Shown here: one piece after another, positions 24,307 through 30,547 of the stretch | Layout of the letters: every line of letters begins with the position of its first letter | Position numbering within the stretch: position 1 is the first letter of the stretch | Assembly (NCBI GenBank): GCA_021776115.1 | Contig: JAJFGN010000081.1 | Location: 1 to 33,257 of the forward strand | Length of the DNA: 33,257 bases | From: Kiloniellaceae bacterium | GTDB lineage: Bacteria > Pseudomonadota > Alphaproteobacteria > Kiloniellales > J153 | Direction of reading: 5' to 3' | The notes under the pieces: generated by a model | The model's input: the letters and a program-made list of their open reading frames with translations, nothing else | Database searches by the model: none | Told to the model about the DNA's origin: nothing | Made by a program: the position numbers and the translations under genes

Positions 24307-25107
24307 ATGGCCGGGCGTTTGAAGGACAAGGTGGCGATCGTGATCGGTGCGGGCTCGGTCGGGGCCGGTTGGGGTAACGGCAAGGCGACGGCGGTGCTGT
24401 TCGCGCGCGAGGGGGCCAAGGTCTTGTGCGTCGACATCAATCCCGCCGCGGCCGAGGAAACCGCCGGCATTATCGCGGCGGAGGGCGGCACGGCGGCGGT
24501 TCAGCGCGCCGACGTGACCAAGGCGGCGGAGGTCGCGGCTTTGACCGAACGCTGCCTCGAGCTTTGGGGCCGTATCGACGTGCTCGACAACAATGTCGGC
24601 ATCCTCGCGGTCGGTGGTCCGGTTGAGCAGAGCGAGGCCGACTGGGACCGCGTTATGGACGCCAACATCAAGGCCATGTTCCTGACCTGCAAGCACATCC
24701 TGCCGGTGATGGAGAAACAGGGCGCGGGCGTCATCGTCAACATCGCCTCGGTTGCCGGCATCCGCTGGCTCGGCGTGCCCTATATCTCCTATCACGCCAG
24801 CAAGGCGGCGGTGATTCAGTTCACCAAGGCCGTCGCTATGCAATACGCGGCGAAAGGCATCCGCGCTAACTCCATCCTGCCGGGGTTCATGGACACGCCC
24901 ATGTACGTCGAGCCCTTGAAGGGCGCGTATGCCGGCGGCGACATCGGCCGGATGAAGGACATCCGCCATGCGCAGTGCCCCCTGGGCCATATGGGCGACG
25001 CTTGGGACGTGGCGCACGCGGCCCTGTTTCTGGCGTCCGACGAAGCGAAGTACGTCACCGCGACAGAGCTTGTCGTCGACGGCGGCTTGACCGCCAAGAT
25101 CGCGTGA
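24307..25107 (+). CDS. SDR family NAD(P)-dependent oxidoreductase
   Basis: This 266-residue enzyme is of the classical short-chain dehydrogenase type. The cofactor loop is GAGSVGAGWGNG (residues about 14-25). Asp62 or so in VDIN follows beta-2 and suggests NAD preference. NNVG replaces the usual NNAG, the catalytic Ser lies in NIASVAG, and YISYHASK holds the Tyr-x-x-x-Lys pair. The tail GFMDTPMYVEPL and a final VVDGGLTAK complete the family pattern. The ATG at 24307 has GGAGG 5-6 bases upstream; an upstream TTG is less likely. The substrate cannot be told from sequence. It is probably a single-gene unit, with the long inverted repeat just after it. Confidence 0.92.
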   Translation: MAGRLKDKVAIVIGAGSVGAGWGNGKATAVLFAREGAKVLCVDINPAAAEETAGIIAAEGGTAAVQRADVTKAAEVAALTERCLELWGRIDVLDNNVGILAVGGPVEQSEADWDRVMDANIKAMFLTCKHILPVMEKQGAGVIVNIASVAGIRWLGVPYISYHASKAAVIQFTKAVAMQYAAKGIRANSILPGFMDTPMYVEPLKGAYAGGDIGRMKDIRHAQCPLGHMGDAWDVAHAALFLASDEAKYVTATELVVDGGLTAKIA

Positions 25108-25119
25108 GAAATTTCGAGA

Positions 25120-25231
25120 GATTCACCACAAAGGCACGAAGACACAAAGGAGGGCACAAAGAAGGCTGAATTGAGAATGGACATGAACACTCAATCGGCT
25201 TCTTCGTGTCTTCGCGTCTTTGTGGTGAATC
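25120..25231. repeat. Long imperfect inverted repeat (CACAAAG/ACACGAAG type)
   Basis: The left arm starts with GATTCACCACAAAG at 25120 and continues through CACGAAGACACAAAG; the right arm ends at 25231 with CTTTGTGGTGAATC. Over about 32 bases the arms match with roughly three mismatches. Inner arms TTGAG (25171-25175) and CTCAA (25190-25194) allow the whole 112 bases to fold into one long hairpin. Non-coding. It resembles dispersed hairpin repeats (MITE or REP-like) made of ACACAAAG-type units. Confidence 0.7.
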
Positions 25232-25249
25232 GCTTTTCTTTTATGTCTC

Positions 25250-25265
25250 AGCCGCTCTAGCGGCT
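25250..25265 (+). terminator. Short GC hairpin before the exporter gene
   Basis: Perfect 6-base stem AGCCGC/GCGGCT with a TCTA loop, 20 bases before the exporter ATG and after the SDR gene. There is no following T-run, so termination is uncertain; it may be a 5' UTR structure. Confidence 0.3.
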
Positions 25266-25284
25266 TTGAAGGTGTCGCGCCAAG

Positions 25285-26172
25285 ATGGAACAGAGACTCG
25301 TAATTGGCTTCGTGCTCGCGGCCTTCGGCACCATGATTCTGCCGATCGGGGACGCCATCGCCAAGCACTTGGGAAGCTTGGACTACAGCGCCTTCCAGAT
25401 CGCTTGGGGCCGCTGGGCGGCGCATGTCGTTATTCTGACTCCCTTCATGGTGTTGCGGCGTGGACGTCCGAGATGGATTCCCGAGCGCGCCGGCCTGCAC
25501 ACGCTGCGCGGTTTGGTCATGGTCACGGCGACGGTGGCGTATTTTTTCGCACTGCGCTTTATCCCGCTAGCCGACGCGGCGGCGATTCTATTTTTCGCGC
25601 CGCTGCTCGTCACCGCGCTCTCGGGCCTGGTCTTGGGGGAGCGTGTCGGGCCCCGGCGCTGGTTCGCCGTGGTCCTGGGCCTGTTCGGCATGCTGCTTAT
25701 CGTTCGCCCCGGCCTGGGGGTGGCCCACTGGGGCTCGGTCTTGGCATTGGTCGCCACGCTTGCGTTCTCTTGCTATTTTCTTCTCACGCGCAAGTTGGCC
25801 GGGCGCACGCCGCCGGTGGTCACGCTATGGTACATGGCGGTTGTGGGGACCTTGATATTGACACCGCTTGCCATCGCTTTCTGGCGCGCGCCCGACGTGA
25901 CCGCCTGGTTGCTGATGTTCGGGATCGGGGCGGTCATGGCGCTCGGCCATCTGTTTATTATTCGTGGGCTCGACCACATCGAGGCGTCGGCCATGGCGCC
26001 CTTGACCTACCTCGAAATCCTGACCGCGACGGCGATCGGCTATATCTGGTTTGGAGATTTTCCCGACGCTCTGACCTGGGCCGGTTGCACGGTCGTGATC
26101 GGCGCCGGGCTTTTCGTTTTCACCCGCGAACGCGCGGCGGCGCGGCGCCTGAGTACGACCGCGGCGCCTTAG
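25285..26172 (+). CDS. EamA/DMT-family exporter
   Basis: This 295-residue integral membrane protein has ten predicted helices in two EamA repeats, residues about 10-140 and 150-290. Typical motifs are the first-helix AFGTMILPIGDAIAKHLG, ADAAAILFFAPLLVTALSGLVLGERVGPRRW at the end of repeat one, and the repeat-two counterpart EASAMAPLTYLEILTATAIGYIWFGDFPDALTWAGC. DMT proteins of this size often export amino acids or metabolites; the substrate is unknown. The stop codon overlaps the stop of the convergent AbrB-family gene at 26169-26172. Confidence 0.9.
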   Translation: MEQRLVIGFVLAAFGTMILPIGDAIAKHLGSLDYSAFQIAWGRWAAHVVILTPFMVLRRGRPRWIPERAGLHTLRGLVMVTATVAYFFALRFIPLADAAAILFFAPLLVTALSGLVLGERVGPRRWFAVVLGLFGMLLIVRPGLGVAHWGSVLALVATLAFSCYFLLTRKLAGRTPPVVTLWYMAVVGTLILTPLAIAFWRAPDVTAWLLMFGIGAVMALGHLFIIRGLDHIEASAMAPLTYLEILTATAIGYIWFGDFPDALTWAGCTVVIGAGLFVFTRERAAARRLSTTAAP

Positions 26173-27227
26173 GGTTTCGCCCGGCCTCGCACACGCGTTA
26201 GCAACCTGAAGGTCAAGGGCGCGAAGACGACGATCAGGAATATGCGCACGATATGATGCGTGGCGACGAAGGCGGCGTCGGTGCCGATGGCGATCGCGAT
26301 CAGGCTCATCTCCGCCAAACCGCCGGGCGCATACGCCAGCATCAAGGCCGCGGCCGGAAGATCCAGCGCACTATGCAGGGCGGCCGCGAAGGCGACATTG
26401 ATCGCCAGAAGAATCGCGGTGCTGCCGAGCGCGGCGGCGACCGCGCGCCGGATCATGCGCAACGTGACCCCCGCGAAACGGCACCCGATGGCGCTGCCGA
26501 CCACGACCTGCGCCGCCGCGACCAACTCGAAGGGCGGACGCGCCTGGGACCAGCCGGCCAGGTGCACGGCGGCGCTTAGGATCATGGGGCCGACCACGGC
26601 CGAGGCGGGCAGCCGGATCGCCTTGGCGGCGAAATAGCCGACCACGCCGCAGGCGGCCAGGACGGCGAGGTCCAATAGCGGAATTTGCGCGAGCGGCAGG
26701 CCGACCGCCGGCCGGGCGCCGGGATCGTAGCCTAGAAAGAACTGAAAGCCGAAAGGCAGGATCAGCACCACCAGCAACAGGCGGGACGACTGCGACAGGG
26801 AGATGATGCGGGCATCGCCGCCCATTTCGGTGCCCACTAGGATCATCTCGGACAGGCCACCGGGCATGGCGGCGAAGTACGAGGTCACGCGGTCGTAGCC
26901 GCAGATCCGGTGAAAGTAGAGCCAGGCCGTGCCGCCGGCGGCAACCGAGTACAAGGCCAGGCCGGCCAGACTGAGCGACCATTCCGCCATACGCCCCAGG
27001 ATTTCCGGGGTGAAGCCGCTGCCCAGCATCACGCCCAGCACCGCCACCATGGCGGCGCGCGCGCGCAGGGACATGGCCAGCTTCAAGCCGCCCGCGGCGC
27101 CGGCGGTGGTGGCCAGCATGGCGCCGATCATCCAGGGCAGCGGAAGCTGCAGCAGGCTGGCCGCCCAGCCGCCGCCGGCGCCGAGCACCAGGGCGAAGGT
27201 CACCCGGTCCCAGCGGGGCGCGAGCAA
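26169..27227 (-). CDS. AbrB-family (AmoA-like) membrane protein
   Basis: This is a protein of about 350 residues with two homologous halves of membrane helices. Each half holds a PGGLxEMxLI motif (MPGGLSEMILVGTEMGGDARI and APGGLAEMSLIAIAIGTDAAFV), followed by a VxxxHxxR segment in the second half (VATHHIVRIFLIVVFAPL). This is the AbrB/ammonia-monooxygenase-like family, which is neither an AbrB DNA-binding protein nor an ammonia monooxygenase; a transport role is suspected. The start is uncertain: no ATG fits, and TTG at 27227 or GTG at 27203 both start just before the first helix. A TTG at 27413 would lie deep in the argE gene. It follows argE on the same strand with a short gap, possibly as one operon. 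Confidence 0.8.
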   Translation of the reverse strand: MLAPRWDRVTFALVLGAGGGWAASLLQLPLPWMIGAMLATTAGAAGGLKLAMSLRARAAMVAVLGVMLGSGFTPEILGRMAEWSLSLAGLALYSVAAGGTAWLYFHRICGYDRVTSYFAAMPGGLSEMILVGTEMGGDARIISLSQSSRLLLVVLILPFGFQFFLGYDPGARPAVGLPLAQIPLLDLAVLAACGVVGYFAAKAIRLPASAVVGPMILSAAVHLAGWSQARPPFELVAAAQVVVGSAIGCRFAGVTLRMIRRAVAAALGSTAILLAINVAFAAALHSALDLPAAALMLAYAPGGLAEMSLIAIAIGTDAAFVATHHIVRIFLIVVFAPLTFRLLTRVRGRAKP

Positions 27228-27295
27228 GGCGCCGCGGCCGGGGCCCGGCGCGCCGGGGTCCTCGGTGCGGACTTCGACCTTGGGTTCGCCGCCGC

Positions 27296-28471
27296 TCAGG
27301 AGTTGCCCACCCGGTCGAGCAAGCGGTCCATGAAGCGGACGCAGAGCGCGACTTGTTCCAGGGAAACGAACTCGTCCGGTTTGTGCGCCTGCTCGATCGA
27401 GCCGGGGCCGCAAACGACCGCCGGGATCCCGCGTGCGCTGAACAGGCCCGCCTCGGTCCCGAAGGCGACCTTGCTGGTCGCGTTAGCCCCGGCCAATGAC
27501 TTGACCAGGGTGACGAGATCGGCGTCGTTCGCGATATCCAGGCCCGGATGGTCCGAGGTCGTGCTCCAGGTAAAGCCGGTGCCGGGAACGATGGCCTGCA
27601 TGGCCGGTTCAAGCTCCAGCCGCGTGTAGTCGCGCACTTCGTCCAGGAGCGCCGCCGCGTCGTCTTCCGGCAGGCAGCGGAATTCGACCTCGAAGCTGCA
27701 CTCGGCGGGGACGATATTCGCGGCGGTTCCGCCCTGAATGGTTCCGACGTGCACGGTACTGTGCGGAATGTCGTAGTTGTCGTCGAAGGGTCCCTCGGCC
27801 GCCTTGCGCGCGGCCATGTCGTCCAGGCGGACCACGGCGCGCGCCGCGGCCTGGACCGCGTTGACCGCCTTGGGCGCGAGCGAGGAATGGGCCTCGGAGC
27901 CGCGCACGTCGCAGCGGCAAGACAGCTTTCCCTTATGCCCGGTGATGACCTTCATGTCGGTGGGCTCGCCGACGATGCAGCCGACCGGGCGGACCGGTTG
28001 CGCGGCCAGGAAGTCCAACATGCGGGGCACGCCCAAACAGCCGACCTCTTCGTCGTAGGAGAGACAGTAGTGGATCGGGGTCTTCAGGCCGCGTTCCAGG
28101 AACCGCGGGGCGTAAGCCAGGGCGATGGCGATGAAGCTTTTCATATCGCAGGTGCCGCGGCCGTAAAGCCGCTTGTCGCGCGCGCTCACCGTGAAGGGAT
28201 CGTGCGTCCAGTCCTGGCCGTCGACCGGCACCACGTCGGTGTGGCCCGACAGCGCGATCCCGCCCCGGTCGCTGGGCCCCAGCGTCGCATAGAGGTTGGC
28301 CTTGCGGCCATCGTCGTCGAAGGTCAGGTGCGACTCGACCCCCAGGCTCTTCAGGTAATCGCGCACATCGTGGATCAGCTCGAGGTTGGAATTGCGGCTG
28401 GTCGTGTCGAACGCGATCAGCCGATCGATCATGGCGCGCACGTCTTTACTGACGATGGAAGTCTCGCTCAC
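27296..28471 (-). CDS. argE: Acetylornithine deacetylase (M20 family)
   Basis: The enzyme hydrolyses N-acetyl-L-ornithine to ornithine and acetate, or closely related N-acyl amino acids. The 391-residue protein has the full dinuclear M20 set: GHTDVVPV (His77, Asp79), GRGTCDMKSF (Asp109, bridging), SYDEEVGCLG (Glu141/Glu142), VGEPTDM (Glu169) and a C-terminal GSIEQAHKPDEFV (His). The lid segment SEAHSSLAPKAVNAVQAAA is also typical of ArgE. The start is GTG at 28471 with AGGAG 6 bases upstream. A perfect palindrome lies 32-53 bases before the start. ArgE-like enzymes outside arginine biosynthesis exist, so the symbol is given with moderate certainty. Confidence 0.87.
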   Translation of the reverse strand: MSETSIVSKDVRAMIDRLIAFDTTSRNSNLELIHDVRDYLKSLGVESHLTFDDDGRKANLYATLGPSDRGGIALSGHTDVVPVDGQDWTHDPFTVSARDKRLYGRGTCDMKSFIAIALAYAPRFLERGLKTPIHYCLSYDEEVGCLGVPRMLDFLAAQPVRPVGCIVGEPTDMKVITGHKGKLSCRCDVRGSEAHSSLAPKAVNAVQAAARAVVRLDDMAARKAAEGPFDDNYDIPHSTVHVGTIQGGTAANIVPAECSFEVEFRCLPEDDAAALLDEVRDYTRLELEPAMQAIVPGTGFTWSTTSDHPGLDIANDADLVTLVKSLAGANATSKVAFGTEAGLFSARGIPAVVCGPGSIEQAHKPDEFVSLEQVALCVRFMDRLLDRVGNS

Positions 28472-28502
28472 CCAAGTCTCCTATTCTGGGGCTGATTCTG
28501 GA

Positions 28503-28524
28503 ACTAGGCCCGGCCGGGCCTAGT
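28503..28524. promoter_or_regulatory. Perfect 22-base palindrome upstream of argE
   Basis: The half-site ACTAGGCCCGG is followed directly by its reverse complement CCGGGCCTAGT with no spacer. It lies 32-53 bases before the argE GTG. A spacer-free dyad of this length is more like a protein-binding site than an RNA hairpin; a terminator remnant is the alternative. Confidence 0.4.
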
Positions 28525-28545
28525 CCGGACACCAAGAATGGCAGA

Positions 28546-28578
28546 GCCGCCGGGGGTTTGCCAATCCCCAGGGGCGGC
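28546..28578 (-). terminator. GC-rich hairpin between metE-like gene and argE
   Basis: Arms GCCGCC (28546-28551) and GGCGGC (28573-28578) with an inner GGGG/CCCC pairing around the loop TTTGCCAAT. It could end transcripts from the upstream MetE-like gene on the minus strand, though no T-run follows. Confidence 0.35.
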
Positions 28579-28609
28579 GATGGGCGGCCGGCGGGGCCCG
28601 TTTTCCCTA

Positions 28610-28681
28610 AATTCCCTGTTCCCGGATTAACAGGGAATTTTCCGGCCCGCGAATTCCCTGTTATTCCCTCAGAACAGGGAT
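28610..28681. repeat. Cluster of CCCTGTT / AACAGGG repeats
   Basis: Perfect 11-base inverted arms AATTCCCTGTT (28610-28620) and AACAGGGAATT (28629-28639) are followed by a second copy GAATTCCCTGTT (28651-28662) facing AACAGGGAT (28673-28681), with degenerate copies TTCCCT nearby. The region lies between the MetE-like stop and argE and ends in a run of A. It looks like a dispersed palindromic intergenic repeat, not a coding region or CRISPR array. Confidence 0.65.
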
Positions 28682-28697
28682 ATAAAAAAAACCGCCG

Positions 28698-29759
28698 CTA
28701 CCCCAGTTTCGCCGCCGCCAGCGCCGTTCCCTTCACCCGTGCCGTGATCTTGGCGAAGGCGGTGGCGCGGGCCATGGCGATGTCGTCCCCGAAGGGCGAG
28801 AAGCCGCAATCGTCGGTGGTGCCGAAGCGGGTCGCCTTCAGGTGTTCGGCCACCTCCAGCGTCCGGTCGCGCACGGTCTCCGCCGTTTCGACCTGGGTGT
28901 CGCAGGGATCGATGACGCCGATGAAGGTCGTCTGATCCGCCTGCCGCTCGCGCGCGACGATGTCGAGGACGCGCGGTTTGTCGGTCTCGCTCGCCATCTG
29001 GATGTAGAAGCGTCCGGCTTTCATCTTGAACAGGTCCGGCAAAAGCTCGGCATAGTCGACATCGGCCGAGTGGGTGGAGTTATGATCGCCGCCGGGGCAG
29101 GTGTGGATGCCGATCCGCGTGCGCTCGGCCGGCGTGAAGCGCGCCAGCACCGCGTTGTTCAACTCGACGAACTGCCGCAGCAAACCGCGCGAGGGATCGA
29201 GCTTGCAGGCCAGCCTCCCTTCCGTGAAGTCGATCTGGACCACCTGCGCCCCCGCGTCGAGGGCGGAGCGGATGTCGCGCGCGCACTCGGCGGTCAAATC
29301 CTCGATGAATTGCCCGCGCGTATAGCCCGCGATGCCGCCCTCGGGGTACAGCAGGCTGAGCGCCGAGGGCGCGATCACCGCCTGCTTCAGCGGCAGGTCG
29401 CTATAGCGCCGCGCCGCCGCGACATAGGCCCCGGTCGTGGCGCCATAGCGGAACGGCCCGCGGGTTAGGCGCGGCAGTTGCCGGGTGTGGCCGTCGGCGA
29501 AGGGGATGACCACGCCGTCGGGCGCCAGGTTGTCGAGCCCGTGCAGCGGATAGGTCGCGAAGCTCGGCTTCGACTGCTCGCCGTCGGAAATAATCGGCGA
29601 GCCGGTCGCCACCATCTCCGCGATCGTCTCCGCCACCGCCCGCGCGGCCACGGCATCGTAATCCGTCGCGCTCATCCGCCCGGCGCCCAGGGCGGCCATG
29701 GCCTCCAGCAAATACCCCGGGCGCGGCACACTGCCGACTCCCTCGGTTGGAATGATCAT
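28698..29759 (-). CDS. MetE C-terminal-like cobalamin-independent methyltransferase
   Basis: This 353-residue protein matches the zinc-dependent catalytic half of cobalamin-independent methionine synthase. Likely zinc ligands are His219 and Cys221 in GIHTCPGGD, Glu258 in QMASETDKP and Cys318 in DDCGFSPFG, the same order as His641, Cys643, Glu665 and Cys726 of E. coli MetE. SDGEQSKPSF near residue 58 and AGAQVVQIDFTEGRL near 169 fit the barrel. The N-terminal half of full MetE is absent, as in the short archaeal-type and uncharacterised bacterial paralogues, so the methyl donor may differ from methyltetrahydropteroyl-triglutamate. The ATG at 29759 has GGGAGG about 11 bases upstream. Methyl transfer to homocysteine or another thiol is inference. 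Confidence 0.85.
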   Translation of the reverse strand: MIIPTEGVGSVPRPGYLLEAMAALGAGRMSATDYDAVAARAVAETIAEMVATGSPIISDGEQSKPSFATYPLHGLDNLAPDGVVIPFADGHTRQLPRLTRGPFRYGATTGAYVAAARRYSDLPLKQAVIAPSALSLLYPEGGIAGYTRGQFIEDLTAECARDIRSALDAGAQVVQIDFTEGRLACKLDPSRGLLRQFVELNNAVLARFTPAERTRIGIHTCPGGDHNSTHSADVDYAELLPDLFKMKAGRFYIQMASETDKPRVLDIVARERQADQTTFIGVIDPCDTQVETAETVRDRTLEVAEHLKATRFGTTDDCGFSPFGDDIAMARATAFAKITARVKGTALAAAKLG

Positions 29760-30158
29760 AACGGCTTCGCCTCCCTGCGTTGTATGGCCCCTGCCGGGCC
29801 GCGCCTAGGCTAGTCCCTAGCGGCGCTAGCTCAAGGCCCTATCCAGTCTGCCGCAATTGGCCGGGCCTGTCGCGCGATTGTCTGTGGAGGAAAGCGGCCT
29901 TTGCCGGATGGGGATGCTTCGAACCTGGCGACAATCCCGCTTTCGCCCGCAGTGGGCCTCAGCGCGGAGGTGCCGGAAGCGAATCTGGATAGGTGGTTGG
30001 TGAACCGAAGGGGCAATCTGATTGGATTTGAGCGCAACGGCAGCTATCGGATCAGAAAGCGGACGTTTGAAGGGCACGGTGCGGACGGTGAAAGTTGACC
30101 CACTGGTTTTGCCTCGGTTTAGCGGACTTTTGAGCAGAGCTAGAAAGAGGAGAATTCA
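29760..30158. other. Intergenic stretch without convincing genes
   Basis: About 400 bases between the MetE-like start and the AT-rich segment. Short frames occur on both strands (for example 29901-30098) but have no ribosome-binding site, no recognisable domain and no codon-usage support. Base composition falls from GC-rich to AT-rich near 30100, so this is the likely junction of the foreign segment. Confidence 0.5.
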
Positions 30159-30212
30159 ATGAAAAAAAGATGCGAGGGGGTAACTGATCGTTCCCATCCT
30201 CGCTGCCCCTAA
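30159..30212 (+). CDS. 17-codon mini-ORF with strong ribosome-binding site
   Basis: A short frame MKKRCEGVTDRSHPRCP is preceded by AGAGGAGA about 6 bases before the ATG, a stronger site than most genes in the window have. It has two Cys and a basic start. It lies 140 bases before the 64-residue peptide gene, at the left edge of the AT-rich segment. It could be a regulatory leader peptide, a tiny secreted peptide, or a chance frame; nothing beyond the ribosome-binding site supports translation. Confidence 0.35.
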   Translation: MKKRCEGVTDRSHPRCP

Positions 30213-30223
30213 TTTACCTTTAA

Positions 30224-30291
30224 AAGTAACTTCCAGTAAAAAAAGCTACTTACTCACGAACCTGTGACTTGTAAAAATTGCCGTAAGTAAC
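30224..30291. promoter_or_regulatory. Repeated AAGTAAC motifs upstream of the peptide gene
   Basis: Three related words occur in this AT-rich leader: AAGTAAC (30224-30230), TACTTAC (30247-30253, the reverse of GTAAGTA) and GTAAGTAAC (30283-30291). The second and third form an inverted pair. They may be operator half-sites for control of the peptide-dehydratase operon. Confidence 0.3.
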
Positions 30292-30352
30292 ATGCTCGAT
30301 CTTCGTATGCGGATCGCGAAAATAAACTTTAGATCAGATAGGGAGCGCTCCA

Positions 30353-30547
30353 ATGAAACAAACTGAAAAGCAGCTTAATCCTAATGGCAGTCATGATACG
30401 TTGGTGGATAACATCGTTGATGTTGGTGAATTGGCGTTAGCGACAGAGGTTAGAGCCTGCACTAACCGCTGCACAGATGGAGATATTCTCTGTCACCATC
30501 AGCGATCTCTTGAAACGTTTAAATACATTCCTAGCCCAACGGAATGA
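30353..30547 (+). CDS. Candidate RiPP precursor peptide (64 aa)
   Basis: I do not recognise a known precursor family. The 64-residue product has a polar, acidic N-terminal half (MKQTEKQLNPNGSHDTLVDN, then IVDVGELALATEV) that could serve as a leader, with an E-L segment like those in class II lanthipeptide leaders. The C-terminal half RACTNRCTDGDILCHH has Cys36, Cys40 and Cys47 with Thr31, Thr37, Thr41, Ser52, Thr55, Ser61 and Thr63 nearby. The ATG has AGGGAG about 8 bases upstream, inside a 10-base palindrome GGAGCGCTCC (30342-30351). The stop overlaps the start of the dehydratase-like gene (ATGA), so the two are translationally coupled. No double-Gly cleavage site is present. Being a precursor is inferred from size, composition and coupling. 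Confidence 0.6.
   Translation: MKQTEKQLNPNGSHDTLVDNIVDVGELALATEVRACTNRCTDGDILCHHQRSLETFKYIPSPTE

Noticed and set aside
27548-28495. 315-codon frame on the plus strand
   Set aside because: Antisense of argE; codon pattern and composition are those of a shadow frame.
28610-28681. Possible CRISPR array
   Set aside because: The repeats are palindromic, short, unevenly spaced and partly inverted; no cas genes are present.
29901-30098. Short frames on both strands in the gap before the AT-rich block
   Set aside because: No ribosome-binding site, no domain and no neighbour logic; treated as intergenic.
30090-30125. Possible insertion-sequence end (GAAAGTTGACCCACT)
   Set aside because: It recalls terminal sequences of some IS21-type elements, but there is no partner end or transposase in reach, so it was not called.
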